Shown piece after piece: positions 56,601 through 64,000 of a stretch of 64,000 nucleotides of DNA; position 1 is the stretch's first letter, and every line of letters starts with the position of its first letter. Source of the stretch: a beta proteobacterium AAP99 (GTDB lineage Bacteria > Pseudomonadota > Gammaproteobacteria > Burkholderiales > Burkholderiaceae_C); NCBI GenBank assembly GCA_001295775.1, contig LJIA01000017.1, positions 116,817-180,816 of the forward strand, written 5' to 3'. The position numbers and the translations under genes were made by a program. Below the pieces are notes generated by a model that was not told the DNA's origin, did no database searches, and saw nothing but the letters and a program-made list of their open reading frames with translations.

Positions 56601-59600
56601 CACGCTGGACGACGCCGATGGAGCGACCACAAACTACACGAACATCTATGTGTTCGCTCCTAGTCGCACGCCTGTTCTCGTCTCGTCAGGGCCGTCCTAC
56701 TACGGCTCCCTTTACACCGGAATTGCGACGACCCGGGTCGACCTGGATAACCTTCCGGAGACAGGCACGTACGTCGTACGCGTGCTGCCGGGCGGACTGG
56801 ATGCTGGTAGCTTGAACATCCGGATTGCGACCGAAGCTGTCGGTGCATTGGTTGTTGATGGCAGTACTGCTACCAGCTTGACGAGCGGCCAGAGCGCAAG
56901 ACTCACGTTCGCTGCAAGCGCGAACACCGGCTACGGATTAGCACTGTCTGGTTTGGCCTATAGCGGAGTTGGCGAAGCCAATCAGGGCGTCGATGCACAT
57001 TTGCTCGATAGCCGCAGTATGACGCTGAAGTCATGCTATTTCACTGGCGACGCAAAGGGCGCCTCTTGTGACTTCGAGCCAGGGCTCTTTGCCGTAAGTG
57101 GCACTTATGCAGTTCGGTTCGAACCCCGAGGCACTTGGGCGTCGGCATTCAATGCGGTCCTAAGCGCAGATGCCGGACGCACAGCATTGGTTGTGAACGC
57201 GGCCACGCCTACCCCGATATCCATCGCTCGTGCAGGCCAAAACGCGGCCTACACGTTCAGCGCTACCGCTGGCCAGAATTTGAGTCTCGCAATCACGGGG
57301 AATACGCTCAACGACACAGACCCGGCGACTACGAACTACACCAACGTGTTTGTCTATCCGCCGAGTCAGACGCCGGTGACACCCAATCGGAGCTATGCGT
57401 ACTACAACGCGCTTCCCAGTGGTACGACCGCCCTTACGTTGCCGATGGACAACCTGCCCGAGACGGGCGTCTATCTCGTACGCATAACGCCATCAGGCGT
57501 TGACACGGGAACGCTGGATATCCGAATTACTCAGACGGGTACAACGACACCAGCACCGCAGACAGTCAGTGGCTCCGTTGCGATCGATGGCGCAGCCACC
57601 AGCGCGAGTGTGGTTGCGTCGGGCAGCGGGCGTTACACCTTCTCAGGTGCAGCTGGACAGCGGCTCTACTTGCACGTTTCAGACGTCGCAACCACGCCGG
57701 CCGGCGGAAACGTCTATGTCACCGTAACCCGGCCTGACAACACGTCCACCCTGATAAGTTGTGGAACTGCCAGTGTCAACAGTGCTTTGATGTGCGCCTT
57801 GCCGGTACTTCCGTCGACCGGTACTTACACGATTCGAGTCGAACCCGGTACGTACTCTGCGACCGCCAATCTCCTGCTTTCGAACGCGGTGACAGGGACG
57901 TTGACACCGGGCGCAGCGCCCACAACGATTAGGATTTCCCGTGCCGGGCAAGGCGCGCGATACACCTTCGCCGCGACTGCTGGCGTCGGCATGTCGGTAC
58001 ACATCGGCGAATCGACACTCGGGTCGTACTCAACGGTCGAAGTGCTAGACCCATCTGGCACTCAAGTCAGTAGCGGGTACGCCTACGGAACACAGCATTC
58101 GGTCGTTGATGTGATGCCCCGTGCAACGGGCGAGTATGTGTTCTTGGTGCGCCCTGCCCAAGCGTCCACGGGTGTTGTCTCAGTCGCACTCCGGCAGGAC
58201 TTTGTCGCAGGTTTGAATCTCGATGGCGCAGCGACGCCGATGAACCTAGCCGCAGGGCAAAGCGCCTCGTACACGTTCGAGGGATCTGCTGGTCAGTACG
58301 TCGGACTGGCAGCAACCTCGCTTGCGACCTCGCCTTCTGCTGCGTCGGTCTCATTTCGCTTGATATCTCCGCAGGGCGTCGATTTGGGTAGCTGCAACGG
58401 CTACAGCGGTGGTGCCGCCAACTGCAACTACCAGCGCCTGCCCGCGACGGGTACCTACACGATCCGGGTAAGCATCGCGGGTCCTTATGCGGCGACGGCA
58501 ACCATCACGCTCTCTACTGACATTCAGAGCAGCATTGCACCCAATGCAGCCACGCCGACAACGGTGACTATCACCAGGCAGGGTCAGAATGCGCGATATT
58601 CGTTTAGCGCTGCGGCGGGCGACGGGTTGTCGATCCTGACTTCGAACTCCACACTGGGGGACTACAGCTATGTGTATGTCGTCGCTCCAGATGGGCAGAT
58701 CGTCTCGCAGCCGTACATCTATGCGACGCAGTCGTCGGGAGTGGACTTTGTCGCGTCACAAACTGGCACCTACTGGCTGGTCGTGGATGGCGCTAACGGG
58801 TCAACAGGTCAGGTCGAGCTTGCGCTGCGTAAGGATGCAGTCGGTACGTTGATCGTAGATGGCGCATCGGTGCCCATGGCGCTTACGCAGGGGCAGAACG
58901 GTGTCTACACCTTTACCGGTGCAGTAGATCAGCGCCTGTCGCTTGGCATTACCGGCTTCTCGACCACGCCGACAGCGAGTAGCGCATACATCACTCTGCG
59001 GTCACCTCAAGGCGTGGAGCTCGCAAGCTGCTACTTCTCGTCGAGTTCAACGTGCGGGTTCGGTACGCTCAATGCGGCAGGTACATACACGCTGCGTGTC
59101 GATCCAAGCGGCGTCCTCGGCGCGACAGGCAACTTGACTCTTTCTACAGATCAAGCTGGCACGCTGACCGCAAATGCGGCCACTCCGACAGCTGTCACTG
59201 TTTCTCGCCCAGGACAGCGCGTCCGCTTGAGTTTCACAGCACCAGCAAATACTGCAATGACGCTATTGCTTAGCGACTCAACGTTTGCAGGCAGCAGTCC
59301 AGTCACGATCCTGGACCCAGACGGGGTTGCCTTTGCAACGGCATATGCCTATGCGGGGCAAGTGACAGGTACCGAGTTCATGACCCGACGTAGCGGCAGT
59401 TACACCGCGCTGCTAAGCCTTCAAGAAGCGTCAACGGGATCGATGAAATTGGCGCTTGCCCAAGAGTCGACGGGTACGTTGACCCTCGGCGCAGCGCCGA
59501 CGGCGTTGTCGTTGAGCAACGGGCAGAAAGCGAGGTTGAGCTTTGCTGGCACGGCAGGTACCTATGTCGAGCTCGCTCTCACGGAATTCGCAACCTTGCC

Positions 59601-59784
59601 TGTCGACAGCTATGTCAATGCCAAGGTGTACAGCCCTCAAGGGGTGGAAATCGCTACCTGCAGTTCGCCAACCCCTAAGACCTGTTTGCTTCCGAAACTC
59701 TTCAGTACGGGGACGTACGTCGTTCGGATTGGCTTGGGCCTGGGTGTCACCGGAAATCTAAAGGTAGGAGTGGCGCAGCGATGA
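53626..59784 (+). CDS. Giant exported protein: YD motif, IPT/TIG domains, 15 PPC-like units
   Basis: 2052 residues. A long signal peptide (hydrophobic core at ~29-45, cleavage near A-P-G-A-A) is followed by one YD-type repeat (Y-V-Y-D-E-L-G-R-L-V-E-L; Y-T-Y-D-G-V-G-N-I-Q-S). Two IPT/TIG-like domains follow (~90-175, ~180-265). From residue ~371 to the end there are fifteen PPC-like beta units with core signatures such as G-R-Y-T-F-S-A-x-A and P-E-T-G-T-Y-V-V-R-V. It is probably a surface or secreted adhesive or structural protein. It is translated just ahead of the RHS/YD-repeat protein, with ATGA overlap, suggesting joint action. Confidence 0.85.
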   Translation: MALTSWDTRVRAYRFSVARLRLLGQTGLLKLAVGALVATLAVAPGAAQQVQYVYDELGRLVELVSPDGSSVRYTYDGVGNIQSILKGAPATIAISEFTPNSGAAGSTLTIFGRGFSETAASNTVRINGTAATVSSATANRLIVTVPASATTGKVSVTSPNGTALSGSDFTVATLPAPTLLSFAPTVGAPGTALTITGTNFQVVKQDNKVTIGTAASTISTASATSLVATVPNAVSSGKVSVSTPFGRATSTTDFFALPDGILAADVIAMQRISINGASVTLNFPAAGKKALLIFDGSVNQFASLLATNSTLSSAYTKVYRPDGVLMATLSPGPSQPMSDLPRLPLVGTYMLVVEPNAVGAITLRLQGEKTGTLTVNGSTAITLAAGQDGRYTFSASADVGYGLAINPLTFTGSGEGTKRLDVELLRPDGSVGKLCNFYEGGSTNSCDFEPGLFPVSGTYTLRLSVAGLWANAFTAILSSDSGRAALTVNAATATTASIARAGQNASYTFSGTAGQNLSLALTGNSIVDSGVGGGNYTQVYVFAPSRAPIKSDDPPVFYVGVYGTQPTATLDLINLPETGTYVVRVLPSGLATGSIGIRLASDLTGALTLNGSTAISLASGRNGRYTFSAAANTGYGLALTGVSYTGTGDATQAIDAQLLDSSGAVLKSCGFSGDGKNSSCDFEPGLFVAAGTYTIRFDPRSTWAASFSAVLSTDAGRTALTANAASPTAVSIARPGQNATFTFSGTAGQNLSLALTGSTLDDADAATTNYTNVYVFAPSRTPVQWSSSPAYYSSLYTGVSSLRVDLNKLPETGTYVVRILPAALDTGNVNVRLVGEASGSLAVDGSTAVSLASGQRGRYSFSASANTGYGLALTGLTYTGVGESQQSVDAVLIDSRGMELKTCSFSGDARTSTCDFEPGLFSSAGTYTIRFDPRGTWTTAFNALFSTDAGRTVLAPNAATPTPVLIARAGQNATYTFSAVAGQNMKIALTGNTLDDADGATTNYTNIYVFAPSRTPVLVSSGPSYYGSLYTGIATTRVDLDNLPETGTYVVRVLPGGLDAGSLNIRIATEAVGALVVDGSTATSLTSGQSARLTFAASANTGYGLALSGLAYSGVGEANQGVDAHLLDSRSMTLKSCYFTGDAKGASCDFEPGLFAVSGTYAVRFEPRGTWASAFNAVLSADAGRTALVVNAATPTPISIARAGQNAAYTFSATAGQNLSLAITGNTLNDTDPATTNYTNVFVYPPSQTPVTPNRSYAYYNALPSGTTALTLPMDNLPETGVYLVRITPSGVDTGTLDIRITQTGTTTPAPQTVSGSVAIDGAATSASVVASGSGRYTFSGAAGQRLYLHVSDVATTPAGGNVYVTVTRPDNTSTLISCGTASVNSALMCALPVLPSTGTYTIRVEPGTYSATANLLLSNAVTGTLTPGAAPTTIRISRAGQGARYTFAATAGVGMSVHIGESTLGSYSTVEVLDPSGTQVSSGYAYGTQHSVVDVMPRATGEYVFLVRPAQASTGVVSVALRQDFVAGLNLDGAATPMNLAAGQSASYTFEGSAGQYVGLAATSLATSPSAASVSFRLISPQGVDLGSCNGYSGGAANCNYQRLPATGTYTIRVSIAGPYAATATITLSTDIQSSIAPNAATPTTVTITRQGQNARYSFSAAAGDGLSILTSNSTLGDYSYVYVVAPDGQIVSQPYIYATQSSGVDFVASQTGTYWLVVDGANGSTGQVELALRKDAVGTLIVDGASVPMALTQGQNGVYTFTGAVDQRLSLGITGFSTTPTASSAYITLRSPQGVELASCYFSSSSTCGFGTLNAAGTYTLRVDPSGVLGATGNLTLSTDQAGTLTANAATPTAVTVSRPGQRVRLSFTAPANTAMTLLLSDSTFAGSSPVTILDPDGVAFATAYAYAGQVTGTEFMTRRSGSYTALLSLQEASTGSMKLALAQESTGTLTLGAAPTALSLSNGQKARLSFAGTAGTYVELALTEFATLPVDSYVNAKVYSPQGVEIATCSSPTPKTCLLPKLFSTGTYVVRIGLGLGVTGNLKVGVAQR
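54738..59781 (+). repeat. Fifteen tandem PPC-like units in alternating A/B order
   Basis: Units begin near 54738, 55077, 55437, 55782, 56142, 56487, 56844, 57183, 57567, 57897, 58206, 58527, 58845, 59160 and 59472. Odd units (A) each carry one Cys pair about 6-13 residues apart, and even units (B) have none. The first four A-B pairs are longer (period about 702 bases, 234 residues) and very similar to one another, and the later ones are shorter (about 320 bases per unit) and divergent. This indicates recent duplication of the first block and older origin of the rest. Confidence 0.8.
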
Positions 59785-62700
59785 AAGAACACCAAGTGAT
59801 CCGGCCCCAGAACCGTACCCGTCGAGAGAGCGCATCCATGTTGTCTGCACCTGTGAAAAGTCGAAATGCTGTGGGTATGCCTGGGTGTTTTGCTCGCCTG
59901 GCGGCGTCCGTCCTGCTTGCTGCAGCAGGTTGGGCTGTAGCCGTAGCCGCCGAAAGCGCGCCTGTCGAAGCAAATGCGAGCATCCGCGCGCTGCTCGATG
60001 TGCGCGTCAGCCGTCTACCAGGCCAGAGTGCCACGCAACTTGCTGACGGGCGCTGGCTTTTGCTGGGCGGGGCAAGGGATGGACGAGGCCTCAGCTCTGC
60101 GAGCCTGCTAGACGCGCGCACTGGCGCACCAGCCGCTGCAGGTTCGATGACTGAACGGCGCAGCGGCCACACTGCAACGCTATTGCCAGACGGTCGAGTG
60201 CTTGTAATTGGTGGAGAGTCCGCAAAGGGCGCGGTGAGCGCTAGTGCGGAGAGGTATACGCCCGGTCAGGGCTTCGAAGTGCTGGGTACTTTGGGGCTGC
60301 TACCAAGAGTTGGTCATGCTGCAACGCTTCTCGCTGATGGACGCGTACTGATCACTGGCGGCGTCGATGCAAGAGGCAATCCCATTTTTGAGGCCGAGTT
60401 ACTGAACACGAGCTCGATGCAGGTTGAGCGGTTCAATGCGAAGCTAGAAACAGCGCGTCTAAATCACATCGCTGCACTGATTCCGGTAGGCACCGTGCTG
60501 GTATGGGGAGGCATGGATGCGCAGGGACGGGTGCTGGAGCAAGGTGAGGTGTACGACCCTGTGAGCCAACGGTTCAGTGCGGTTGGCGCCCAGCAAGCCG
60601 CGCAGCTTGCGAGCTCGCTACACACATCTGCTGCCCCAACGGTGTTGGGTTCTTTGCCGGCAGACAAGAGCACGCAAGTGCCTGTCGATCAGCGGTTCGT
60701 TGTTCGGCTTTCGAAACCGATGGCAATCGAGTCACTTGGAAACTCGACAGTCACACTCTTCGGACCGAGCGGAGCCGTAAAAGCGACCGTAGTCGGTGCA
60801 GAGCGAGGGCTATTGGTCTTCGTGACGCCTTCACAGCAGTTACTGCCCAACAGTGTCTACACCCTGTTTATTCAAGGCGCAACAGACCTCAGTGGTCGAG
60901 CACTGCCGTTCACCGCACTGAGCTACACAACGCAGTCGCTTGGACAGCCGGCCAACAGTGTCGGAGGCGCACGGCCAGGAGCTCGCTCGGGCCTGCCTAG
61001 CGCGGGCGGCGACGCTGGCTCGGCTGTTGTCTCGGCGCTTCCTCAACCGCAGCAAGTTGCCGCAGTCGCGGACGATGAGCTATGGATTCCCAACGCCAGT
61101 CATCGAAAGGGTGAGTGGTTTAGCGGTCGTGAATCGCGCGGCATGCAAAGCATGCCGCAGTCGCAGGCATTGAAGAGTGCGATTTATCCCAACATCGATC
61201 TGGATGCGCGAAAGTCGCGTTGGGCAGATGTGCATGCACGAACCCAAGAGCGCATGCAGACCCTGAAGGAATCAGCGGGGGTGGACAAGTCGCTGGGGAC
61301 GAAGATCTACGCATCCAAATCTCTCGGTGATGCGGGTCCTGCTGGTACCAGCTTGACTGGTCAGGCGCTGCGGCTAAACGGGCAACCGCTCGCGAACGTC
61401 ACTCTGCGGGTGGGCACAAAAACGGCACGTTCGGATGCGAACGGTGAGTTTGTGCTCAGCGGACTGCCCGATGGAGAGCAGGTTCTTACGATCGACGGGC
61501 GCAGTGCGAACAGACCCGGTGCTACTTACGGCATCTACCAGTACCGAACAAGCTTGGCAGCTGGAAAAGTCAATGCGCTTCCGTTTGTGATTTGGATGGG
61601 CAAGCTCGACACCGCAAACACCGTACGTGTCGCATCGCCCTTGCTCAAAGACACGGTCATTACTAATCCGCACATCCCTGGACTAGAGCTGCTACTGCCA
61701 GCCGGGACTGTACTGCGTGATTCAGAAGGCAAGATCGTCACCGAGGTGAACATCACCCCAGTACCTGTGGATCAGCCCGCCTTTCCAATGCCGTACTTCG
61801 GAGTGCCCGTTTACTTCACGCTGCAGCCCGGAGGCACTCGCATTGAGAGCGTGGATGGCAAGCCTAAGGCGGCCATTCTTAAGTACCCGAACTACAGCGC
61901 GTTCGGCCCCGGGCATGCGGTCACGATGTTTGACTACGACCCCGCAGGTCGCGGATGGTACGAGTACGGCCGCGGCAAAGTCAGCGCGGATGGACGCACG
62001 ATTGCAAGTGCGAATGCGTTTCAGATCTATCAGTTCAGTGCGACCTCAGTGTCCTCGGGCGGCGATCCGCCACCTGACAGTAACCCGGGCGGTTGTGATG
62101 GTTCAGATGGTCCGGGTGGCGGCGGTGGCGGTTGGGGTCAAGGCAGTGATGCAGGCAGTGGCCAGTGCTCCGATTCAGGTGATCCTGTTGACGCGCTGAC
62201 TGGAGAGTTCCGTCACATCGAACGCGACCTCTACGTGCCCGACGTCATGCCGATTGACCTCAAGCGAATCTATCGAACACGAGATTTGCTCTACACGGGG
62301 CCCAATCAAATCATGGACCCGACCATTCGGCCGTTTGGCTTTGGCATGAGCCATGTGTACGAGATGTACCTGATCTTGAAGTTTCAGGAGAGTCCAGCGC
62401 GCATCTATCTGATGCTCGCGAACGGCCGCTATCTACGCTTTGAGGCAGTAGGTGATGGCACCTATCGACATGCAGCTACTGCAGGTGAGTACTTCGGCGC
62501 CTACATCCTCAATAATGGCACGGACTTTGTCGTCTACCTGCGTGACGGCCGGAAATGGGGCTTCTCAAAATACGTTGCCCGGTTGAAGTGGATGGAGGAC
62601 GCCCTAGGTAACCGGACCGAGGTGTTGAGAACCGGCGGTTATGTCACCCGCGTCAACTCGCCCAATGGCCGGTGGATCGAATTCACCTACAACGCCGCAA

Positions 62701-64000
62701 ATCGTGTCACAAGCGCGACCGACAACCTTGGCCGTACGTTTACCTACACCTATGACGCACCCAATCTGCGCTTGATCAAGGTGACCGACCCGCTGGGCGG
62801 AGAGCGCAACTACACGTGGGTTGGGGCGTCGATCACGTCGATTACCGATCCAAATGGGAAGGTCATGGTGGCCAATGAGTACTTCCCGATTCGCGCGCCA
62901 CTGGCTCAGACATCACTCAACAGTTCTGCCGGCAGCGGCGGTGGATCTGGTGGAGGTAGTGGTGCTTACGTCCCAGATCGTCCGCCGCCGCCACCGGTCA
63001 TTGAGCAAATCAACAACGAGTATGTCGTTTCCGGTCGCGTGAAGAAGCAGACCCTGGCTGATGGAAGCACATTCGATTTCAACTACTACTCGGCTTCCAA
63101 TACGGGTTACATCACAAAAACTGAAGTCACGGACCGGCGCGGCAACATCCGGCGCATGGAGTTCAACGGATACGGCGTTATCACGAAGAACACGTTTCCA
63201 GTGGGCAAGCCTGAAGAGCAGGTGGCAACGTTTACCGTTGACCCACTCACCGGCCGAACGACTTCCATCGTTGACGCTCTGCTACGTCGAACGGATCTGA
63301 CTTACGACAGCTTCGGCAACGTCACCAGCATCATCCGTCTGGCCGGCACACCTCAAGCGAATACGACAACGCTCACCTGGCATCAGGTCTACTCGAAGCC
63401 GCTGACGATCAAGGATGCCAACAACAACACGACCACGCTGACCTACGACCAATACGGCAACCTCACGCGAGTCACGGATGCGCTGAACAAGTCGTGGAAC
63501 ATCACGTATGACGCCCAAGGCAAGCCCTTGACCTTGAAGGATCCGCTGAACAACACCACCACGCTGGCCTACGACGGCGCGGACCTCAGCAGCGTCACAG
63601 ACCCGCTGAACCGAGTCAGCCGCATGTTCACCGACGCCGTGGGTCGAGTGCAGAACGTCACCGATCCGCTGAACAACCGCAGCTACAGCGAATACGACGC
63701 CCTGAACCGGCTGACCAAGATCACCGACGCGCTCGGTGGCGTCATCCGCTTCACTTACGACCCCAACGGCAACCTGCTGACCCACGTCGATCAGGCCAAC
63801 CGCACCACCACCTACACCTACAACGACATCGGCAAGGTCGCCACCAAGCGTGACGCCCTGAACCAGACCGAGAGCTTTGCCTACGAGCCCGGCGGCAAGC
63901 TGTCGCGCCATACCGACCGCAAGGGCCAGGTGGCTGGGGTCACCTACGACGGCCACGGCCGCGTCACCCGCGTGGGCTTTGGCGCCACCACCGCCAACCC
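59781..64000 (+). CDS. RHS/YD-repeat protein with Kelch-like and Ig-like N-terminus (3' partial)
   Basis: Open from ATG 59781 to the window end (over 1400 codons, no stop). A late signal segment lies near residues 38-56. Four Kelch-like repeats follow (~75-270; L-L-P-D-G-R-V-L-V-I-G-G), then a Big_5/SbsA-type Ig domain (~285-375; V-P-V-D-Q-R-F-V-V), a carboxypeptidase-regulatory-like domain (~525-580; G-T-K-T-A-R-S-D-A-N-G-E-F), a Gly-rich linker, the RHS start motif D-P-V-D-A-L-T-G-E-F (~805-815), and YD repeats from ~940 (F-T-Y-T-Y-D; Y-D-Q-Y-G-N-L-T-R-V). YD shells encapsulate C-terminal toxin or effector domains in many family members. The C-terminus lies outside the window. Confidence 0.85.
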   Translation, partial: MKEHQVIRPQNRTRRESASMLSAPVKSRNAVGMPGCFARLAASVLLAAAGWAVAVAAESAPVEANASIRALLDVRVSRLPGQSATQLADGRWLLLGGARDGRGLSSASLLDARTGAPAAAGSMTERRSGHTATLLPDGRVLVIGGESAKGAVSASAERYTPGQGFEVLGTLGLLPRVGHAATLLADGRVLITGGVDARGNPIFEAELLNTSSMQVERFNAKLETARLNHIAALIPVGTVLVWGGMDAQGRVLEQGEVYDPVSQRFSAVGAQQAAQLASSLHTSAAPTVLGSLPADKSTQVPVDQRFVVRLSKPMAIESLGNSTVTLFGPSGAVKATVVGAERGLLVFVTPSQQLLPNSVYTLFIQGATDLSGRALPFTALSYTTQSLGQPANSVGGARPGARSGLPSAGGDAGSAVVSALPQPQQVAAVADDELWIPNASHRKGEWFSGRESRGMQSMPQSQALKSAIYPNIDLDARKSRWADVHARTQERMQTLKESAGVDKSLGTKIYASKSLGDAGPAGTSLTGQALRLNGQPLANVTLRVGTKTARSDANGEFVLSGLPDGEQVLTIDGRSANRPGATYGIYQYRTSLAAGKVNALPFVIWMGKLDTANTVRVASPLLKDTVITNPHIPGLELLLPAGTVLRDSEGKIVTEVNITPVPVDQPAFPMPYFGVPVYFTLQPGGTRIESVDGKPKAAILKYPNYSAFGPGHAVTMFDYDPAGRGWYEYGRGKVSADGRTIASANAFQIYQFSATSVSSGGDPPPDSNPGGCDGSDGPGGGGGGWGQGSDAGSGQCSDSGDPVDALTGEFRHIERDLYVPDVMPIDLKRIYRTRDLLYTGPNQIMDPTIRPFGFGMSHVYEMYLILKFQESPARIYLMLANGRYLRFEAVGDGTYRHAATAGEYFGAYILNNGTDFVVYLRDGRKWGFSKYVARLKWMEDALGNRTEVLRTGGYVTRVNSPNGRWIEFTYNAANRVTSATDNLGRTFTYTYDAPNLRLIKVTDPLGGERNYTWVGASITSITDPNGKVMVANEYFPIRAPLAQTSLNSSAGSGGGSGGGSGAYVPDRPPPPPVIEQINNEYVVSGRVKKQTLADGSTFDFNYYSASNTGYITKTEVTDRRGNIRRMEFNGYGVITKNTFPVGKPEEQVATFTVDPLTGRTTSIVDALLRRTDLTYDSFGNVTSIIRLAGTPQANTTTLTWHQVYSKPLTIKDANNNTTTLTYDQYGNLTRVTDALNKSWNITYDAQGKPLTLKDPLNNTTTLAYDGADLSSVTDPLNRVSRMFTDAVGRVQNVTDPLNNRSYSEYDALNRLTKITDALGGVIRFTYDPNGNLLTHVDQANRTTTYTYNDIGKVATKRDALNQTESFAYEPGGKLSRHTDRKGQVAGVTYDGHGRVTRVGFGATTAN

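Noticed and set aside
54738..59781. Tandem repeats considered as a CRISPR or satellite array
   Set aside because: The repeats are in-frame protein units of 100 residues or more with codon-level divergence, and no short direct-repeat/spacer pattern exists.

Overview
The window is a high-G+C Gram-negative chromosome segment, most likely from a betaproteobacterium of the Burkholderiales/Rhodocyclales type. This is inferred from the uninterrupted order map / rpsB-tsf-pyrH-frr-uppS-cdsA-dxr-rseP-bamA-skp-lpxD-fabZ-lpxA-lpxB-rnhB, followed by an RNA methyltransferase and the ppsR/ppsA pair. The genus cannot be settled from the sequence alone. No rRNA, tRNA or CRISPR array was recognised.

Region 1 (1-12400) is mixed housekeeping. 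It holds a partial HExxH peptide-modification-type enzyme, a BTAD-domain regulator followed by a small exported protein, a minus-strand operon osmC / FMN reductase / pirin, the peroxide-defence pair ahpC-ahpD, an OmpR/EnvZ-type two-component system and the overlapping trio tsaB-rimI-uracil-DNA glycosylase. Region 2 (12395-31325) is core. It covers nitrogen sensing (glnD), N-terminal methionine removal (map), translation factors, UMP kinase, ribosome recycling, undecaprenyl-PP and phospholipid synthesis, the MEP isoprenoid pathway, the RseP protease, outer-membrane assembly (bamA, skp), lipid A synthesis (lpxD, fabZ, lpxA, lpxB), rnhB and a SpoU methyltransferase. Together these genes link translation capacity to envelope construction. 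Region 3 (31493-41561) carries PEP synthase with its regulatory kinase/phosphorylase, an NfeD/stomatin-like membrane pair, a cNMP/CBS/DUF294 protein with a DnaQ-like exonuclease, a GlxA-like AraC regulator and a small 2OG-oxygenase-like protein.

Region 4 (about 41600-53600) is accessory, with visibly lower G+C and different codon use. Its centre is a tightly coupled six-gene, Tn7-like transposition operon (42222-49625): TnsA-like nuclease, TnsB/Mu-type DDE transposase, TnsC AAA ATPase, TniQ zinc-finger protein, a degenerate tyrosine-recombinase-fold protein and an unknown 327-residue protein. Beside it lie a truncated nicotinamide phosphoribosyltransferase, a Cys-rich exported protein with two internal repeats, a possible ADP-ribosyltransferase-fold protein, and two membrane proteins that share a Cys / helix / hydrophobic hairpin / helix / Cys plan. 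The transposon ends could not be fixed by eye.

Region 5 (53626-64000) holds two giant exported proteins encoded with a 4-base overlap. The first (2052 residues) has a YD motif, two IPT/TIG-like domains and fifteen PPC-like units that strictly alternate between a Cys-pair type and a Cys-free type. The second runs off the window and joins Kelch-like repeats, an Ig-like domain, a carboxypeptidase-regulatory-like domain and an RHS/YD-repeat shell. The six-gene transposition operon and the paired giant repeat proteins are the most promising material for new biology.
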